Shown here: positions 61,586 to 64,000 of the stretch, one piece after another | Layout of the letters: each line of letters begins with the position of its first letter | Position numbering within the stretch: the stretch's first letter is position 1 | Assembly (NCBI GenBank): GCA_017561935.1 | Contig: JAFZBE010000042.1 | Location: 62,001 to 126,000 of the forward strand | Direction of reading: 5' to 3' | Source of the DNA: Bacteroidales bacterium | GTDB taxonomy: Bacteria; Bacteroidota; Bacteroidia; Bacteroidales; UBA3663 | Length of the DNA: 64,000 nucleotides | Notes under the pieces: generated by a model | Told to the model about the DNA's origin: nothing | What the model saw: only the letters and a program-made list of their open reading frames with translations | Database searches by the model: none | Made by a program: the position numbers and the translations under genes

Positions 61586-62296
61586 ATGGCAAAATCATTA
61601 ATCGATCAGAGCGAAATTCGTGTAGTTATCACCCCAACCGACTCTGGTGATGTACAGGCAGAGCGCGACTACCTCAGGGAGTTTGTTTTCCCACACCTCT
61701 CACATCTTGGTGAGGAGCGCGACATTATCGTCAATTTCCTTTGGACGGCTCCTCTATTTGTACAGGACGTTCACAAGTATCTGGTTAGCTATACAGTGGC
61801 TGACAATCCCCACAAGTATGCTTTCATCCTCAACACTTCGGGGAATGCCAACAAGGAGCGCCATTTTGTCGATGGCGTAGCCACCTATGAATATGAGAAC
61901 AAGGAAGAACTTGGCCGTGGCATCGAGAAGGGCCTGCGTCGTGTTCTCGACAAACTCTTCCCCAGCACTTCGGTAACCGACCTCGTTAAGAATCTGCGCC
62001 GTGTGGCTCGCATTTATCAGGAGATGGGTCAGCTCCAAGACGCTCTCGATATGCAGTCACGCGTCTTCAAGGTGCTTGACAAGGAGTTTGGTGAGAAGAA
62101 CACCGACACTATTGAGACCCTCTACACCTGCGGTTGGCTCAACTATAAGCTTGGCAATTACGATCAGGCACTCAAGCAGCTCAAGAGGTCCTACGAGAAT
62201 GCCAAGGATGTTTATGGCGATACTGATCAGCGCACCACCGACCAGCTTGGCATCATCCGCATGGTTGAGGCTTCAGCCAAGCGTCATAAGAAATAA
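61586..62296 (+). CDS. TPR protein with a DUF4062-like N-terminal segment
   Basis: 236 residues, soluble, no signal peptide. Residues 12-55 (VVITPTDSGDVQAERDYLREFVFPHLSHLGEERDI in register) resemble the start of DUF4062 domains, which have the pattern S-T-F-x-D-x-x-x-E-R followed by VFPxL; the DLRWG part is missing. Residues 130-225 are tetratricopeptide repeats (VARIYQEMGQLQDALDMQSRV, LYTCGWLNYKLGNYDQALKQL, SYENAKDVYGDTDQ) of the kinesin-light-chain type. DUF4062 usually heads large NACHT/STAND-type ATPases; here there is no ATPase. Function unknown; own strong promoter. Confidence 0.6.
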   Translation: MAKSLIDQSEIRVVITPTDSGDVQAERDYLREFVFPHLSHLGEERDIIVNFLWTAPLFVQDVHKYLVSYTVADNPHKYAFILNTSGNANKERHFVDGVATYEYENKEELGRGIEKGLRRVLDKLFPSTSVTDLVKNLRRVARIYQEMGQLQDALDMQSRVFKVLDKEFGEKNTDTIETLYTCGWLNYKLGNYDQALKQLKRSYENAKDVYGDTDQRTTDQLGIIRMVEASAKRHKK

Positions 62297-62315
62297 ACTA
62301 GTCTTTCCTCTTATT

Positions 62316-62362
62316 ATAATATAATCAGGGCTCGCAAGAAACGCGAGCCCTGATTATATTAT
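62316..62362. terminator. Bidirectional terminator with a perfect 20-bp stem
   Basis: Arms 62316-62335 and 62343-62362 pair without mismatch around a 7-nt loop, between two convergent genes. Confidence 0.85.
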
Positions 62363-62367
62363 ATCCA

Positions 62368-64000
62368 TCAATATCCGAAGATTTCGTCGGTCTTGACGAA
62401 CTTCACTGGTCCCATTGCCTTGAGGCATTTCTGGTTGATCTGGCGTGGGTCACCCAGTACGCAGATGCTGTAGTGATGATCCTTGACCCACTGCTGTTGG
62501 AACTTGACGAGGTCTTGCAGGGTGAGGTTCTGCACCCCTTCGAAGAGCGTTTTGTTGGGGTCTTCGTCGAGCCCGAACTCCTGCACACGGTCGATGTAGG
62601 TCCAAAGCACATCAGCGCGTGTGGTGCGTTCGGTGCGCAAGCGGCTTATCAAGGCGTTCTTAGCATTCTCGAAAGCGACTTCCGATTCGGGCATCACTTC
62701 AATAATCTCGTTGAAGTGGGTCAGTGCCTCTGGCAGTTTGTCGTTCTGGGTGATGATGTGGGCCTGCATGTTGTAGGTCTGTTCCTTGCTGCTGGGGCGG
62801 ATGAAGTTGGCCCATGCGTTATAGGCCAGACCGCGAGTCTCGCGCATCTCCTGGAAGACGATGGCATTCATCGAACCGCCGAAGTACTCGTTGTAGAGGT
62901 TTCTCACGGGTTCCAGACTAGTGTCGTAAGCGTTACCCAGATTGCATACCTGTCGGAGGTAGGTGTTGTTGGCAATGTAAGGTGCCACATAAACTACGTT
63001 GGTTTCGGTGGGCAGCATCTGGTAGGTCTTGTTCTCGATGCAGTCCTTGAGTTCGGCAGCCACCTTGTGATGCTCGGTCATCTGACGATTGACTTCATCG
63101 GCAGGGGTTGGACCGTAATAAACGATGCGGTGCTTCAAAGTCAGCAGTTCGTGGATGCGGTCGGTGAGACTTTGAGCCTTCAGTGCCAAAAGTTCGGCCG
63201 TGGTCAGCGTGTGAGCCTTGACGTATTCAGGGCCGTAGCTGGCGTAGGTGATGAGCTGGCTGTTGTTGCTGCCCTGCGAGAGCTTGTTGTCGGCCCTTGC
63301 CTTGAGTAAAGCTTGCTGGAAAGTCGGGAACATCTCATCATTGGGTTGTGCGTCAGCCAGCACCTTGTCGAGGAGCTTGATGGCAGCTTCGAGATTCTCG
63401 TTCAGGCCTTCCACGACAGCATAGAAGCGACGGTTGCTGCTGCCGAGATGGAAGGTGCAGCCCAGGGCATAGAACGCCTTCTGCACTTGCTCTGGTGTCA
63501 TGTCCGAAGTGCCGATGTAGTTCGAGTATTCGCCCACGACGGGGAGCGTCTTGTCGGCATCTGCGCCCATCTCATACACGTAGTCGAGTTCGAACAGCTG
63601 GTTGGTCTCGTTCTTCTTGCTGATAAGGGTGAGACCACCCACGGTCTGTGTGGTTTCAATTTCCTTCGCATAATCCACAAAGACGGGTTCGATGGGAGCG
63701 GGCTCGCTGGCAGCGATGGCCGAAAGGAACTCCGACTTGGCATCGCGATTCGACTGCACGGGGGTGATCTCTGGTTTGTCGATATGCTGGATGTTGGGGT
63801 CGGTACCCTGTAGCTTGTTTACGAAGACATAGTTCTGAGCGGTGAGGTGGCGCTTGGCAAATGCCACGATGTCCTGCTTCGTGATCTTGGCTTCACGGTC
63901 GATGGTATGGATGGCATGGGCCCAGTCTTCGCCGTTGACAAACGCCTGTACCATCTGCATGGCGCGGAAACTGTTGTTCTCGAGTCCGCGCTGCTGGTTG
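62368..64000 (-). CDS. M16 family zinc peptidase, C-terminal part (gene runs out of the window)
   Basis: The frame is open to the right edge (13 further codons before the first ATG at 63960), so the N-terminal zinc domain with HxxEH is outside. Visible are 543 residues. The M16 pattern appears twice: TVGGLTLISKKNETNQLFELDYV opens the second half, and FGGSMNAIVFQEMRETRGLAYNAW near 380 of the visible part carries the conserved Arg-Gly-Leu-Ala-Tyr. Bacteroidetes M16 proteins of about 930 residues are secreted periplasmic or outer-membrane peptidases. Converges on the TPR gene. Confidence 0.88.
   Translation of the reverse strand, partial: NQQRGLENNSFRAMQMVQAFVNGEDWAHAIHTIDREAKITKQDIVAFAKRHLTAQNYVFVNKLQGTDPNIQHIDKPEITPVQSNRDAKSEFLSAIAASEPAPIEPVFVDYAKEIETTQTVGGLTLISKKNETNQLFELDYVYEMGADADKTLPVVGEYSNYIGTSDMTPEQVQKAFYALGCTFHLGSSNRRFYAVVEGLNENLEAAIKLLDKVLADAQPNDEMFPTFQQALLKARADNKLSQGSNNSQLITYASYGPEYVKAHTLTTAELLALKAQSLTDRIHELLTLKHRIVYYGPTPADEVNRQMTEHHKVAAELKDCIENKTYQMLPTETNVVYVAPYIANNTYLRQVCNLGNAYDTSLEPVRNLYNEYFGGSMNAIVFQEMRETRGLAYNAWANFIRPSSKEQTYNMQAHIITQNDKLPEALTHFNEIIEVMPESEVAFENAKNALISRLRTERTTRADVLWTYIDRVQEFGLDEDPNKTLFEGVQNLTLQDLVKFQQQWVKDHHYSICVLGDPRQINQKCLKAMGPVKFVKTDEIFGY

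Noticed and set aside
1-64000. tRNA, rRNA, integrase, transposase or phage genes
   Set aside because: None was recognised on either strand by reading; short tRNAs could still be missed without a dedicated search.

Overview
The window reads as a chromosomal segment of a Prevotella-like member of the Bacteroidales. The evidence is a SusC/SusD pair with glycoside hydrolases, secreted proteins ending in type IX-like sorting tails, porQ next to cmk and ispH, an ExbB/ExbD/TonB system, and at least sixteen promoters of the Bacteroidetes form (TTG or TTTG, 19-21 bp, TAnnTTTG). No rRNA, tRNA, integrase, transposase or CRISPR array was recognised.

Layout. 1-8.3 kb: large secreted proteins (Omp28-like fragment, M6 metalloprotease, 1566-residue adhesin-like protein). 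8.4-9.7 kb: methyltransferase and DUF1810 protein. 9.7-25.3 kb: a polysaccharide utilization locus. susC, susD, GH31, GH29 and a GH67N-type glycosidase run rightward; a beta-helix protein and a GH2 enzyme converge on them. 25.4-27.6 kb: rfbA and rfbB for dTDP-sugar synthesis. 27.8-33.0 kb: two small barrel proteins, obgE, a phosphohexomutase and a LOG protein. 33.0-34.7 kb: a leftward operon of a lipoprotein, an acyl-ACP thioesterase and two small proteins. 34.8-35.2 kb: a 42-bp tandem array of palindromes just upstream of the pgeF promoter. 36-42.6 kb: a probable small RNA, a DUF5686 protein, rsgA, frr, pyrH and a pectate lyase. 42.7-45.0 kb: exbB, a four-helix membrane protein and two exbD genes. 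45.3-48.8 kb: tatD, an unknown gene, a polyprenyl synthase and tonB. 49-54.5 kb: porQ, cmk, ispH, pfkA and a carbohydrate-binding protein. 54.6-61.2 kb: a TonB-type barrel, a DUF3737 protein, a MalY/PatB enzyme and a MATE transporter. 61.2-64 kb: a candidate leftward small RNA, a TPR protein with a DUF4062-like front end, and the C-terminal part of an M16 peptidase.

How it works together. ExbB/ExbD/TonB would energise the SusC-type receptors. The locus enzymes would trim fucosyl, xylosyl, galactosyl and probably uronosyl side groups from plant cell-wall glycans; a separate pectate lyase and a Cthe_2159-type protein also point to pectin. PorQ and the C-terminal sorting tails point to type IX export.

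The least explained signals are in non-coding DNA: the palindrome array, a pair of related inverted-repeat elements placed between co-oriented genes, a G-rich decamer array, a dispersed 9-bp repeat that also lies in frame inside one gene, and two promoter-terminator units with no coding sequence.
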